Positions 12,132 through 22,785 of a DNA stretch of 42,750 bases are shown piece after piece. The DNA is from Actinomycetota bacterium. GTDB lineage: Bacteria > Actinomycetota > Actinomycetes > S36-B12 > CAIYMF01. The notes under the pieces were generated by a model that saw only the letters and a list, made by a program, of their open reading frames with translations, did not search any database and was not told where the DNA came from. The position numbers and the translations under genes were made by a program. Positions within the stretch are counted from its first letter, which is position 1, and each line of letters starts with the position of its first letter. The stretch lies in the NCBI GenBank assembly GCA_020161245.1, contig JAIUOK010000041.1, forward strand, positions 1-42,750, given 5' to 3'.

Positions 12132-13108
12132 GCACGTCGCTCGCCGGGCCCTCCGGCCGACGCGGCCCGCGCAGCTCGGGCCCGGCGGTCGTCGCCCTCG
12201 GCGGGGGACACGGTCTGGCCGCGAGCCTGCGGGCCCTGCGACGCGTCACCGACGATGTCACCGCCGTGGTGGCCGTCTCCGACGACGGCGGCTCGAGCGG
12301 CCGGCTGCGCAAGCAGTTCGACGTCGTCCCTCCCGGCGACCTGCGGATGGCGCTGGCCGCGCTCTGCGGCGACGACACGTGGGGCCGCACCTGGTCGCGC
12401 GTCGTCCAGCACCGCTTCGCCGGCGACGGCGACCTCGCCGGCCACTCGCTCGGCAATCTGCTCATCACGGCGCTGTGGGAGGAGACCGGCGACATCGTGA
12501 CGGGGCTCGACTGGGTCGGCGCGCTGCTCGGGGCGCACGGCCGCGTGCTGCCGGTGGCGACCGTCCCGCTCGAGGTGGTCGCCGACGTCGCGGGGCTGCA
12601 CCCGGACCACCCCGAGGTGCTCGAGCGCGTCGTCGGGCAGGTCGAGGTGGCCACCACGCGCGGGCAGGTGAAGTCGCTGCGCCTCGAGCCGTCCGACGCG
12701 CCCGCCTGCCCCGAGGCCGTGCAGGCGATCCGGGGCAGCCAGGCCGTCGTCCTCGGCCCCGGCTCGTGGTTCACCAGCGTGCTCGCGCCGCTGCAGGTGC
12801 GCGGCATCGGCGACGCGGTCTGCCAGGCGAAGCGCGTCGTCGTCGTGCTCAACCTCGCCGCGCAGCCGGGGGAGACCAGCGGCTTCAGCCCGCACCAGCA
12901 CCTGCAGGTGCTCGCCGACCAGATGCCGGGCCTCACGGTCGAGACCGTGCTCGCCGACCCCGACCACGTCGACGAGGTCGACGCCCTCGCCGCCGCGGCC
13001 CGCGCGCTCGGCGCCCGGGTCGTGCTGGCCCCCGTGGCCTCGCGCGACGGGTCTGCCCGCCACGACGTCGACCTGCTCGCCAGCGCCCTCGGCGGCGTCC
13101 TGGCGTAG
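12128..13108 (+). CDS. yvcK: YvcK/CofD-like gluconeogenesis factor
   Basis: 326-residue protein of the YvcK (CofD-like) family. Signature segments are ALGGGHGLAAS near residue 23, SDDGGSSGRLRKQFD, PPGDLRMALAA and GHSLGNLLITAL, which form the nucleotide-sugar binding site. Bacillus YvcK binds UDP-GlcNAc and is needed for growth on gluconeogenic carbon; the mycobacterial homologue (CuvA) is tied to cell-wall growth. It follows rapZ with a 4-base overlap. It is normally followed by whiA, but here a leftward peptidase gene and a hairpin intervene. Confidence 0.93.
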   Translation: MSTSLAGPSGRRGPRSSGPAVVALGGGHGLAASLRALRRVTDDVTAVVAVSDDGGSSGRLRKQFDVVPPGDLRMALAALCGDDTWGRTWSRVVQHRFAGDGDLAGHSLGNLLITALWEETGDIVTGLDWVGALLGAHGRVLPVATVPLEVVADVAGLHPDHPEVLERVVGQVEVATTRGQVKSLRLEPSDAPACPEAVQAIRGSQAVVLGPGSWFTSVLAPLQVRGIGDAVCQAKRVVVVLNLAAQPGETSGFSPHQHLQVLADQMPGLTVETVLADPDHVDEVDALAAAARALGARVVLAPVASRDGSARHDVDLLASALGGVLA

Positions 13109-13110
13109 CG

Positions 13111-13145
13111 GGTCCCGCGGCTACGCTCGGCGGCGCCGCGGGACC
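13111..13145. terminator. Bidirectional hairpin between yvcK and the peptidase
   Basis: GGTCCCGCGGC (13111-13121) pairs perfectly with GCCGCGGGACC (13135-13145), an 11-bp stem with a 13-base loop. It fills the 45-base gap between two convergent genes and could end transcription from both. There is no T-tract on either side. Confidence 0.65.
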
Positions 13146-13153
13146 TCCGCGAG

Positions 13154-15676
13154 CTACGGCAGCCGGATCGCCAGCACCTTGTCGCCCAGCGCCGAGACGT
13201 CGTCGGCCAGCTGCCGGGCGAAGGCGTGCTCCTCCGGCGACAGGCCGCCGAGGTCGACGACGTAAGTCGTGCCGCGCTTGGTCTGCAGCGTGGAGTACGT
13301 CGCGCCGTACGACCCGAGCAGCGAGGTCACGTAGGACTTCGCCGACCCTTGGACGCTGATGACGAGGGCGTCGCGCAGCGGCACGTCGGCGCCGGCGGGC
13401 TCCGCCTGCACCTTGGCGGTGGTCGCGGCCTTGAGCGCCGCCGACGACGCGCGCTGCGTGGCGGCCCGCTCGAGGGCGTTGCGCAGCATGCCGGACGTGC
13501 CCTCGGTGAACGCCCGGTAGTTCGGGTCGCTCGCGAACAGCACGACCCGGCCCCGCCCCGCCGGCTCGTCCACGACGTCGACCGCGCCACGCAGCTCGTC
13601 GGCGCCGGAGGCGTAGCCGCTGATGAACCAGTCGGGGTCGCCGGTGCCCGGGAAGACGACGGCGGCCGTGGCCGGCGTCGGCGTGCGCCAGACGTCGTCG
13701 TACTCGTACATCGTGTAGGCGGTCGTGCCGAGGCCGGTTCCGAGCGCGCCCGGCTTCACCTGGACGCGCACGAGCGAGCCGGGCACGTCGGACGTGGCCG
13801 GCGTGTACGTCGCCGTCGTGAGGCCCAGCGTCGTCGCGATGCGGGCGGACTCGCGCAGGGCGATGAGCGTGCCGCCCTCGAGCACCCACTGGGTCAGCGC
13901 CTTCTTCCCCTTGTTGCCCAGCTGCTGCACCGCGGTCTTCAGCGAGCCGTCGCCCATGACGAGCACGTCGACGCCCGCGAGGCTGCCGGCAGCGATCGCG
14001 CCGCCGTCGGTCTCGGTCCAGGCCTGGCCCAGGCGCTCCTTGAGGTACCAGCGCATCCAGCCCGCGGACTCGAACGCGCGGCCGCTCGCGGTGCCCACCT
14101 CCCACAGCGCGACCTTCGGCGCCGCGGCCAGCGGCCGCGTGCCGGGATCGGCGACGGTGACGTCCAGCTTGGTCGCCGTGGGGGCGAGCACCAGGCCGGA
14201 GCGCCCGCCGTCGACGTTGTTGAGCAGTGGCGCGCTCCACGCAGTCACGTCGTAGAAGTACGGGAACGGCACGTACGGGTCCTCGTGCAGCATCGCGTGG
14301 ATCCAGTGCTTCTGGTACTGCGCCAGCGGGATCCAGTAGGTGCCTGCCGGCAGCGTCGTCGACGCCGCAGGACGTCCGTAGGCCTTGTAGTCCGCCACGG
14401 TCAGTTCCGCGGTGAGGCGGTACACGTCGACGTCCATACGCTGCAGACGGCGCACGGTGCGGGCCACGAGGTCGGCCTTCGCGGGGTCGTCGGCGCGCAG
14501 GAAGTAGTGGCGCACGAGGTCGGTCGGCACTTGCTGGGTTATGCCGGTGCCCTCGTAGTAGAGCTGGTTCGGCTCGACGATCCCGGCTGCGCCGTCCGCC
14601 TTGGCCTGGACGAACTCGCCGCGCCACTCCGTCAGCAGGCCGCGGCCCTGCAGCGCCGCCGCCGACAGCGTCGCCCAGATCGCCGTGTACTGCTCCTGCA
14701 CGCGTACGGAGGCCTTGTCGCCGTTGTGCTTCTCGAACGTCATGCCGGCGGCGTTGAAGCCCGCGGCAGGCACGGTGTCGCCGTAGCCCATGTAGAAGAG
14801 GTCGTAGGTGCTGCCGTTGAAGTACTTGTACTTGAACCGCGCGAAGGCGCTCTGCATCGCCGGCCCGTAGGTGCCGTAGATCCAGGTCAGCGGCGCCTCG
14901 CCAACCTCGTGGTAGACGGGGTCGGCGTTCGGCGGGAAGAAGTAGCCCTTGGTGCCCATCTCGTGGACGTCCATGAATACCTGCCCGGGGAGGCGGCGCA
15001 GCAGCTCGATCTTGCTGTCGGTCTCGGGCTGGGTGCGGGCGAACCAGTCGCGGTTCATGTCGAAGCCCAGCGCGTTGCGCCGGGTGTCGAGCTCGCGGCC
15101 GTCGGGGTTCTGGGTCGGCAGCACGATGACGACGGCCCGCTGGCGGATCTGCTCCGCCGCGCAGTCGGTGCGGGCCGCCAGCTCGTACAGGACGCGCAGC
15201 CCGGCGTCGGCGCCCGACTCCTCGTTGCCGTGCACGTTGCCGGCGACGTAGAGCACCTGCGGCGTCGTGAGCATCAGCTCGTCGACCGTCGCCTGCGGTG
15301 TGGCGGGGTCGCGGAGCTGCCTGATGTTCTCCGACAGCTGGGCCAGGCCCGCTTCAGACGTCCACGCCGGGTCGCCGACGGCGGCGTAGCGGATCGCCCG
15401 GTTCAGCACCGAGTAGCCGACGACGCCGTCCTGCACGCGGGGGCTGGCCTGGGCGAGCGCCGTCAGGTACTGGTCGGACTCAGCGGTGGTCACGTCGCGG
15501 GTGCCGAGGGGGAAGCCGAGCACCGACGTCGGGGTGGGCACCCCCGGGTCGACGGCCGCGGGACCGAACGGGTCGCAGGACGCGGGGGCGGCGGCCGACG
15601 CCGTGGCGACCGGCGCGACGAGCCCGGCCACGAGGGCGGCAGCTGCGGTGGACAGGGCGAGGGTGCGGATGCGCAC
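13154..15676 (-). CDS. Secreted M14-family zinc carboxypeptidase
   Basis: 840-residue exported peptidase. A Sec signal peptide occupies about residues 1-30 ([23 protein letters not shown]). Zinc ligands are H149 and E152 in GNVHGNEE, and H238 in DVHEMG; NPDGR and MNRDW give the substrate-binding residues, and E315 in TFEKHNGD is the likely catalytic glutamate. The C-terminal half (about 530-760, from [11 protein letters not shown]) resembles a class I glutamine amidotransferase-like or Rossmann fold often appended to such peptidases; the assignment is tentative. It lies opposite to its neighbours and splits yvcK from whiA. Confidence 0.88.
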   Translation of the reverse strand: MRIRTLALSTAAAALVAGLVAPVATASAAAPASCDPFGPAAVDPGVPTPTSVLGFPLGTRDVTTAESDQYLTALAQASPRVQDGVVGYSVLNRAIRYAAVGDPAWTSEAGLAQLSENIRQLRDPATPQATVDELMLTTPQVLYVAGNVHGNEESGADAGLRVLYELAARTDCAAEQIRQRAVVIVLPTQNPDGRELDTRRNALGFDMNRDWFARTQPETDSKIELLRRLPGQVFMDVHEMGTKGYFFPPNADPVYHEVGEAPLTWIYGTYGPAMQSAFARFKYKYFNGSTYDLFYMGYGDTVPAAGFNAAGMTFEKHNGDKASVRVQEQYTAIWATLSAAALQGRGLLTEWRGEFVQAKADGAAGIVEPNQLYYEGTGITQQVPTDLVRHYFLRADDPAKADLVARTVRRLQRMDVDVYRLTAELTVADYKAYGRPAASTTLPAGTYWIPLAQYQKHWIHAMLHEDPYVPFPYFYDVTAWSAPLLNNVDGGRSGLVLAPTATKLDVTVADPGTRPLAAAPKVALWEVGTASGRAFESAGWMRWYLKERLGQAWTETDGGAIAAGSLAGVDVLVMGDGSLKTAVQQLGNKGKKALTQWVLEGGTLIALRESARIATTLGLTTATYTPATSDVPGSLVRVQVKPGALGTGLGTTAYTMYEYDDVWRTPTPATAAVVFPGTGDPDWFISGYASGADELRGAVDVVDEPAGRGRVVLFASDPNYRAFTEGTSGMLRNALERAATQRASSAALKAATTAKVQAEPAGADVPLRDALVISVQGSAKSYVTSLLGSYGATYSTLQTKRGTTYVVDLGGLSPEEHAFARQLADDVSALGDKVLAIRLP

Positions 15677-15847
15677 GGACAGCCTCTCGTCGGGCGGCCA
15701 GGAACGGCCGACGGGCAGGGCCGCGGCAGCGGCTTGGGTCCGGAACGATCACGGGGGCGCGAGCGTTACGCGCGGGACACCCTCAGGCGCCGGCAGGGGA
15801 CAGGGCCGGGCGGGAGGGTGTTTGACGCGGGTGGCAGGATTCCGGCC

Positions 15848-16831
15848 ATGGCGATGACGGCGCAGGTCAAGGACGAGCTCGCACGCCTCAAGGTGACCAA
15901 GCCCTGCTGCCGCAAGGCGGAGGTGTCGTCGGTCCTCAGGTTCGCCTCGGGCCTGCACCTCGTGGGCGGCCGCATCGTCATCGAGGCCGACCTCGACACC
16001 GCGGCCGCCGCGCGGCGCCTGCGCAAGGACATCGCCGAGGTGTTCGGCCACTCCAGCGAGATGGCGGTCATCCACCCCGGGGGCCTGCGCAAGGGCAACC
16101 GCTACCTGGTCCGCGTCCACGCCGACGGAGAGCAGCTCGCCCGCCAGACCGGTCTTGTCGACGCGAGCGGCCGCCCGGCACGGGGTCTGCCGACCGCCAT
16201 CGTCAACGGCTCGCTGTGCGACTCCGAGGCTGCCTGGCGCGGGGCCTTCCTCGCTCATGGCTCGCTGACCGAGCCGGGCCGCAGCTCGGCCCTCGAGGTC
16301 ACCTGCCCCGGGCCCGAGGCGGCCCTGGCGCTGTCGGGCGCCGCTCGCCGACTCGGCATCGCGGCCAAGCCGCGCGAGGTGCGCGGCGTCGACCGCGTGG
16401 TGATCCGCGACGGCGACGCCATCGCCGCGCTCCTGACCCGTCTCGGCGCCCACGAGTCGGTCCTGGCGTGGGAGGAGCGGCGGATGCGCCGCGAGGTGCG
16501 CGCCACCGCCAACCGCCTCGCCAACTTCGACGACGCCAACCTGCGCCGCTCCGCCCGCGCGGCCGTCGCGGCCGGTGCGCGCGTGCAGCGGGCGCTGGAG
16601 ATCCTCGGCGACGAGGTGCCCGACCACCTCGCCGACGCCGGCAAGCTGCGCATGGAGCACCAGCAGGCCTCCCTCGAGGAGCTCGGCGCCCTGGCCGACC
16701 CGCCGATGACCAAGGACGCCATCGCCGGCCGCATCCGCCGGCTGCTCGCCCTGGCCGACAAGCGGGCCGCGGAGCTCGGCATCCCCGACACCGAGGCCGG
16801 CATCCCGGCCGATCTCGTCGACGCCGACTGA
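15848..16831 (+). CDS. whiA: DNA-binding protein WhiA
   Basis: 327 residues; Streptomyces WhiA is about 329. The N-terminal two-thirds is the LAGLIDADG-like fold ([39 protein letters not shown]) without nuclease function, and the C-terminal part is a helix-turn-helix ([20 protein letters not shown]). In Streptomyces WhiA with WhiB controls sporulation septation; orthologues occur across Gram-positives, including non-sporulating ones. The ATG at 15848 ([11 protein letters not shown]) is the standard N-terminus, although the frame remains open far upstream. Because of the inserted peptidase gene, it must have its own promoter in the 171-base gap. Confidence 0.96.
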   Translation: MAMTAQVKDELARLKVTKPCCRKAEVSSVLRFASGLHLVGGRIVIEADLDTAAAARRLRKDIAEVFGHSSEMAVIHPGGLRKGNRYLVRVHADGEQLARQTGLVDASGRPARGLPTAIVNGSLCDSEAAWRGAFLAHGSLTEPGRSSALEVTCPGPEAALALSGAARRLGIAAKPREVRGVDRVVIRDGDAIAALLTRLGAHESVLAWEERRMRREVRATANRLANFDDANLRRSARAAVAAGARVQRALEILGDEVPDHLADAGKLRMEHQQASLEELGALADPPMTKDAIAGRIRRLLALADKRAAELGIPDTEAGIPADLVDAD

Positions 16832-16849
16832 CGCCCGCCGGCCCCCTGA

Positions 16850-18031
<1,182 letters not shown>

Positions 18032-18052
18032 ATCGCCCAGGGACCAGCCATC

Positions 18053-19255
<1,203 letters not shown>

Positions 19256-19256
19256 T

Positions 19257-20045
19257 ATGGCAACCGCCCGCCTGCCGCTCATGGCCGGCAACTGGAAGAT
19301 GAACCTCAACCACCTCGAGGCCATCGCGGTCGTGCAGAAGCTCGCCTTCGCGCTCACCGAGGAGGACCTCAAGGCGGTCGAGGTGGCGGTGCTGCCGCCG
19401 TTCACCGACATCCGCTCGGTGCAGACCCTCGTCGACGCCGACAAGCTCGACATCAAGTACGGCGCGCAGGACGTGTCCACCGCCGACAAGGGCGCCTACA
19501 CCGGCGAGATCAGCGGCGCGATGCTGGCCAAGCTCGGCTGCACCTTCGTCGTCGTCGGGCACTCGGAGCGCCGCCAGTACCACGCGGAGACCGACGAGGT
19601 CGTGGCCGCCAAGGCCCAGGCCGCGTACCGCCACGAGCTGACGCCGATCGTGTGCGTCGGCGAGGGGCTCGACATCCGCCAGGCCGGCACGCACGTCGAG
19701 TACACGCTGGCCCAGGTCGAGGGCTCGCTCGCGGGGATCACCCCCGAGCAGGCCGAGACCGTCGTCGTCGCCTACGAGCCCGTGTGGGCCATCGGCACCG
19801 GCGAGGTGGCCACGCCCGAGGACGCGCAGGAGGTCTGCGGCGCGATCCGGGGCAAGCTCGCCGAGCTCTACACCCAGGAGATCGCGGACAAGATCCGCGT
19901 GCTCTACGGCGGCTCGGTCAAGGCGTCGAACGTGGCCGCGATCATGGCCAAGCCCGACGTCGACGGCGCCCTCGTGGGCGGCGCGAGCCTCGACCCCGAC
20001 GAGTTCGTGGCGATCGCCCGCTTCCGGCTTCACCCCGCCGAGTAG
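19257..20045 (+). CDS. tpiA: Triosephosphate isomerase
   Basis: TIM-barrel enzyme interconverting dihydroxyacetone phosphate and glyceraldehyde 3-phosphate, 262 residues. Hallmarks are AGNWKMN at the N-terminus with the catalytic Lys, VGHSERR with the catalytic His, [11 protein letters not shown] with the catalytic Glu and flexible loop, and [10 protein letters not shown] for phosphate binding. The ATG follows GGAGGA contained in the end of pgk, one base after its stop. A strong hairpin downstream ends the glycolytic run. Confidence 0.98.
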   Translation: MATARLPLMAGNWKMNLNHLEAIAVVQKLAFALTEEDLKAVEVAVLPPFTDIRSVQTLVDADKLDIKYGAQDVSTADKGAYTGEISGAMLAKLGCTFVVVGHSERRQYHAETDEVVAAKAQAAYRHELTPIVCVGEGLDIRQAGTHVEYTLAQVEGSLAGITPEQAETVVVAYEPVWAIGTGEVATPEDAQEVCGAIRGKLAELYTQEIADKIRVLYGGSVKASNVAAIMAKPDVDGALVGGASLDPDEFVAIARFRLHPAE

Positions 20046-20065
20046 GCCCGCCCGGCACGCTCGAT

Positions 20066-20119
20066 CCGCGGCTCCCCGGGGCCGGCGTCCACCCGGATGC
20101 CGGACTCGGGGAGCCGCGG
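20066..20119 (+). terminator. Strong hairpin after tpiA
   Basis: CCGCGGCTCCCCG (20066-20078) pairs perfectly with CGGGGAGCCGCGG (20107-20119), a 13-bp stem. The enclosed bases can pair further (CCGGC at 20082 with GCCGG at 20099). It begins 21 bases past the tpiA stop. It probably separates glycolysis from secG, which has its own candidate -10 just downstream. Confidence 0.75.
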
Positions 20120-20143
20120 CCGTTCGCCGAGGCCTGCGTCACG

Positions 20144-20149
20144 TATCCT
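20144..20149 (+). promoter_or_regulatory. Candidate secG -10 element
   Basis: TATCCT matches the TANNNT -10 pattern, 25 bases after the tpiA terminator and 51 bases before the secG ATG. The -35 region is not convincing. Confidence 0.35.
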
Positions 20150-20200
20150 TCTCGGGACCGCCCCGGACCCGGGGTGGGCCGATTGGAGCTCCGCCGCACC

Positions 20201-20437
20201 ATGATCGTGGTCTTCCAGGTCCTCATCATCATCATCAGCGCCCTGCTGGTCGTCCTCGTGCTGCTGCACAAGGGCAAGGGCGGCGGTCTGTCCGACATGT
20301 TCGGCGGCGGCATCTCCTCCAGCTTCGGCGGCTCGTCGACGGCCGAGCGCAACCTCGACCGCATCACGATCGGGCTGGGCCTGGTCTGGGCCGCCCTCGT
20401 CGTCGGCCTCGGCCTGCTCTTCAAGGGCACCCTGTAG
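20201..20437 (+). CDS. secG: Preprotein translocase subunit SecG
   Basis: Small accessory subunit of the SecYEG membrane channel, 78 residues. The first membrane helix is MIVVFQVLIIIISALLVVLV. The conserved cytoplasmic loop follows (LHKGKGGGLSDMFGGG and SSFGGSSTAERNLDRIT), then a second helix (LGLVWAALVVGLGLLF). GGAG at 20185-20188 is a distant ribosome site; an in-frame TTG at 20183 is a possible alternative start. The position after tpiA is common in actinobacteria. Confidence 0.95.
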   Translation: MIVVFQVLIIIISALLVVLVLLHKGKGGGLSDMFGGGISSSFGGSSTAERNLDRITIGLGLVWAALVVGLGLLFKGTL

Positions 20438-20498
20438 CAGCACCGCGCCGCCCCGGCGGCGTACTCTCTCCCGGACCCCTTCGAGAAAGGCGATCCCC

Positions 20499-20831
20499 GT
20501 GGCCAGTGGCAGCGCGATCCGAGGCAGCCGAGTCGGCGCCGGCCCCATGGGCGAGGCGGAGCGCGGCGACGCCGCCCCGCGCGTACGCATCTCGTTCTGG
20601 TGCGCCAACGACCACGAGACCAAGCCGAGCTTCGCGGCCGACGCCGCCGTCCCGGACTCCTGGGACTGCCCGCGCTGCGGCCTGCCCGCCGGCACCGACC
20701 GCGAGAACCCGCCCGCGGCGCCCAAGATCGAGCCCTACAAGACCCACCTCGCGTACGTGAAGGAGCGCCGCTCCGACGCCGACGGCGAGGCGATCCTCAA
20801 CGAGGCCCTGGCCAAGCTCCGCGGCGAGTAG
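20499..20831 (+). CDS. rbpA: RNA polymerase-binding protein RbpA
   Basis: Actinobacteria-specific transcription factor that binds RNA polymerase and the principal sigma factor and stabilises open promoter complexes. 110 residues; the N-terminal tail is basic and Gly-rich, the zinc-binding core shows FWCANDHET and WDCPRCGLPAG, and the C-terminal sigma-interacting part shows KTHLAYVKERRSDADGEAIL. The GTG start is preceded by GAGAAAGG. A perfect 20-bp hairpin follows. Confidence 0.95.
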   Translation: MASGSAIRGSRVGAGPMGEAERGDAAPRVRISFWCANDHETKPSFAADAAVPDSWDCPRCGLPAGTDRENPPAAPKIEPYKTHLAYVKERRSDADGEAILNEALAKLRGE

Positions 20832-20850
20832 TCCCAGCAACCACCCGCAT

Positions 20851-20894
20851 CTGGTAGTCGGTACGCGCGCTCTGGCGCGCGTACCGACTACCAG
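20851..20894. terminator. Perfect 20-bp hairpin between convergent rbpA and pgl
   Basis: CTGGTAGTCGGTACGCGCGC (20851-20870) is followed by the loop TCTG (20871-20874) and then its exact reverse complement (20875-20894). It lies 20 bases after rbpA and 8 bases from the pgl stop, so it can end transcription from both sides. There is no T-tract. Confidence 0.85.
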
Positions 20895-20902
20895 TTCGGC
20901 GT

Positions 20903-21679
20903 TCAGGGGCTGGCGATACGGCGCAGCTCGGCGGGCACGCGGGTAGCGGCGTCCTCGTCGAGGAGCAGCAGCGTGCGCTCCCGGCCCCGCGCCCCGGCCG
21001 CAGGCACCTGCACCGGCCCGGCGCCCGAGAGCGCCAGACGCACGGCGTCGGCCTTGCCCGAGCCGCTGCCGAGCAGCCACACCTCCTGCGCCGCCTGGAT
21101 CGCCGGCAGGGTGAGGGTGACCCGCTCGGGCGGCGGCTTGGGGGAGCCGTGGACGCCGACGGCGCCGCGCTCGGCCTCGTGCAGCGCCGGATGCTGCGGG
21201 AACAGGCTCGCGACGTGCGCGTCCTCGCCGATCCCGAGCAGCAGCACGTCGAAGGACGGCACGACGGCGTGGTCCTCGGGGCGCGACGCGGCCAGCAGCT
21301 CGCGGGCGTACGCCGCCGCGGCGTCGTCGACGCTGATGCCGGGCACGGCCGCCGGCATGGGGTGCACCGCGGCTTCGGGTACGGCGACGGCGTCGAGCAG
21401 GGCCTCGCGGGCCTGGGTCTCGTTGCGCTCGGGATCGCCGTCGGGCAGGTAGCGCTCGTCGCCCCACCAGACCTGCACGGCCGACCAGTCGATGGCGTCG
21501 CGGGCGGCCGAGTCCCGCAGCGAGCGCAGCACCGCGGTGCCGATGCGGCCGCCGGTGAGGCAGATCGACGCCGACCCGCGCGCGGACTGCGCATCGACCA
21601 CCGCGGTGACGAGCCGGGCCGCCACCGCCGCCGCCAGGGTGGGTGCGTCGCGGTGGACGAGGACCTCGGGCGTGCTCAT
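20903..21679 (-). CDS. pgl: 6-phosphogluconolactonase
   Basis: Hydrolyses 6-phosphogluconolactone in the oxidative pentose phosphate pathway. 258 residues of the glucosamine-6-phosphate isomerase/lactonase fold. Visible are CLTGGRIGTAVL (where SGGSTP is usual), VWWGDERYLPDGDPERNE, and LLGIGEDAHVASLFP in place of the usual GxGEDGHTASLFP. These replacements may alter activity, but fold and context support the assignment. Its ATG overlaps the opcA stop by 4 bases, and it ends the tkt-tal-zwf-opcA-pgl run. Confidence 0.92.
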   Translation of the reverse strand: MSTPEVLVHRDAPTLAAAVAARLVTAVVDAQSARGSASICLTGGRIGTAVLRSLRDSAARDAIDWSAVQVWWGDERYLPDGDPERNETQAREALLDAVAVPEAAVHPMPAAVPGISVDDAAAAYARELLAASRPEDHAVVPSFDVLLLGIGEDAHVASLFPQHPALHEAERGAVGVHGSPKPPPERVTLTLPAIQAAQEVWLLGSGSGKADAVRLALSGAGPVQVPAAGARGRERTLLLLDEDAATRVPAELRRIASP

Positions 21680-22785
21680 CGGGAGGCCTTCCGGGACGAG
21701 GGCGTTGCCGGGCGCTTCGCCGCGGCCTTCTTCGACGCGCTCTTCGTGGCAGCGCTCTTCGTGGCGGCGCTCTTCGTGGCCGGGCTCGTCGCCGTGCGCG
21801 GACGCGCGTCGGGCTCCGGCGTCAGGGTTCGCGACGCCAGCGACTTCGACGACCGGGCCCGGGCCGGGCCCGCGGGCGGGTCGGCGAGGTAGTGGTGGAC
21901 CGCCTCGAGTGTCTCGCCGTAGACCTCGTCGGGGTCGAGGCGGCGCAGCTCCTCGGCGATGAGGCCGTCGGTGGTGCGCCGGTGCAGGGCGGCCTCGGCC
22001 ACGGGGAGGCCGGGCCGCTCGATGAGGGCCACCCCGCCGTCAGGACGGCTGATGGTGATATCGCCGTGGGCGGTGTGCAGCGACACCGCGGTGATGCCCG
22101 GACCCTTCGACGTCTTCAGGTCGACGGGGAGACCGAGCTTCATCTGCAGCCAGGCGGCCAGCAGGGTGCCCGAGGGGTTGCCCTTCTGCACCGACACGGT
22201 GCCGCCGGTGAGCGGGTCGTGCGGCTGGTCGAGGTTGGCGGCGAGGAGGGCGCGCCACGGCGTCAGCCTGGTCCACGCGAGGTCGGTGTCGCCGTCGCGA
22301 TAGCCCTCGCACCGGGTCTGCAGGGTGCGCAGCGGTCGGGGCGTGGCCGCGGCGTCGGTGATCCGGCGCTGGGCGAGCCGGCCCACGGGGTCCTCCGCCG
22401 GGACGTCGGGCGCCTGGCCCGGCCACCACACGACGACGGGCGCGTCGGGCACCAGCAGGGGGAGCACCACCGAGGCCACGTGATGGGCCAGCGGGCCGCG
22501 GAGCCTCAGCTCGGCGAGCTCGCCGAGGCCGTCGGCGCCTCCGACCATCACCTCGGCGTCGAGGCGCGCGGGGCCGCGGCCCGGGCGGGGGATGGCCACG
22601 AGGATGCGCGACGGGTGCTCGCGCGCTGCCTCCGCGGCCGCCCGCACGGCGTCCGCCTGCGTGGTCTCGTCGGCCACGATCACGAGCGTGAGCACGCGCG
22701 AGACGGCGCTCGAGCCCTGGAGGAACCGCTCGTAGTCGATCGCCTCGGCGACCTTGGCGGCCGTGGTGTCGTCGAGCCGCCTCAT
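21676..22785 (-). CDS. opcA: Glucose-6-phosphate dehydrogenase assembly protein OpcA
   Basis: 369 residues. OpcA is an allosteric partner of glucose-6-phosphate dehydrogenase in cyanobacteria and actinobacteria. Recognisable parts are VSRVLTLVIVADE near the N-terminus, PDAPVVVWWPGQAP, and RCEGYRDGDTDLAWTRLTPW with WRALLAANLDQP. The last ~45 residues form a Lys/Ala/Ser/Thr-rich tail with ATKSA repeats encoded by three 15-base units. The ATG at 22785 overlaps the zwf stop (ATGA), and the opcA stop overlaps the pgl start in the same way, so the three are translationally coupled. Confidence 0.93.
   Translation of the reverse strand: MRRLDDTTAAKVAEAIDYERFLQGSSAVSRVLTLVIVADETTQADAVRAAAEAAREHPSRILVAIPRPGRGPARLDAEVMVGGADGLGELAELRLRGPLAHHVASVVLPLLVPDAPVVVWWPGQAPDVPAEDPVGRLAQRRITDAAATPRPLRTLQTRCEGYRDGDTDLAWTRLTPWRALLAANLDQPHDPLTGGTVSVQKGNPSGTLLAAWLQMKLGLPVDLKTSKGPGITAVSLHTAHGDITISRPDGGVALIERPGLPVAEAALHRRTTDGLIAEELRRLDPDEVYGETLEAVHHYLADPPAGPARARSSKSLASRTLTPEPDARPRTATSPATKSAATKSAATKSASKKAAAKRPATPSSRKASR
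21737..21781. repeat. Three tandem 15-bp units in the opcA tail
   Basis: The units GCGCTCTTCGTGGC(A/G/C) occupy 21737-21751, 21752-21766 and 21767-21781. They differ only in the last base and encode the repeated ATKSA of OpcA. As whole codons they can expand or contract without a frameshift. Confidence 0.9.

Noticed and set aside
15822..15840. TTGACG as a whiA -35 element
   Set aside because: The only -10-like hexamer near it (CAGGAT) is 7 bases away, far from the ~17 needed.
13226..15847. Long open frame upstream of and in frame with whiA, which could make a 1,201-residue fusion
   Set aside because: The upstream part is antisense to the M14 peptidase gene and has no recognisable domain; WhiA has a standard N-terminus at 15848.
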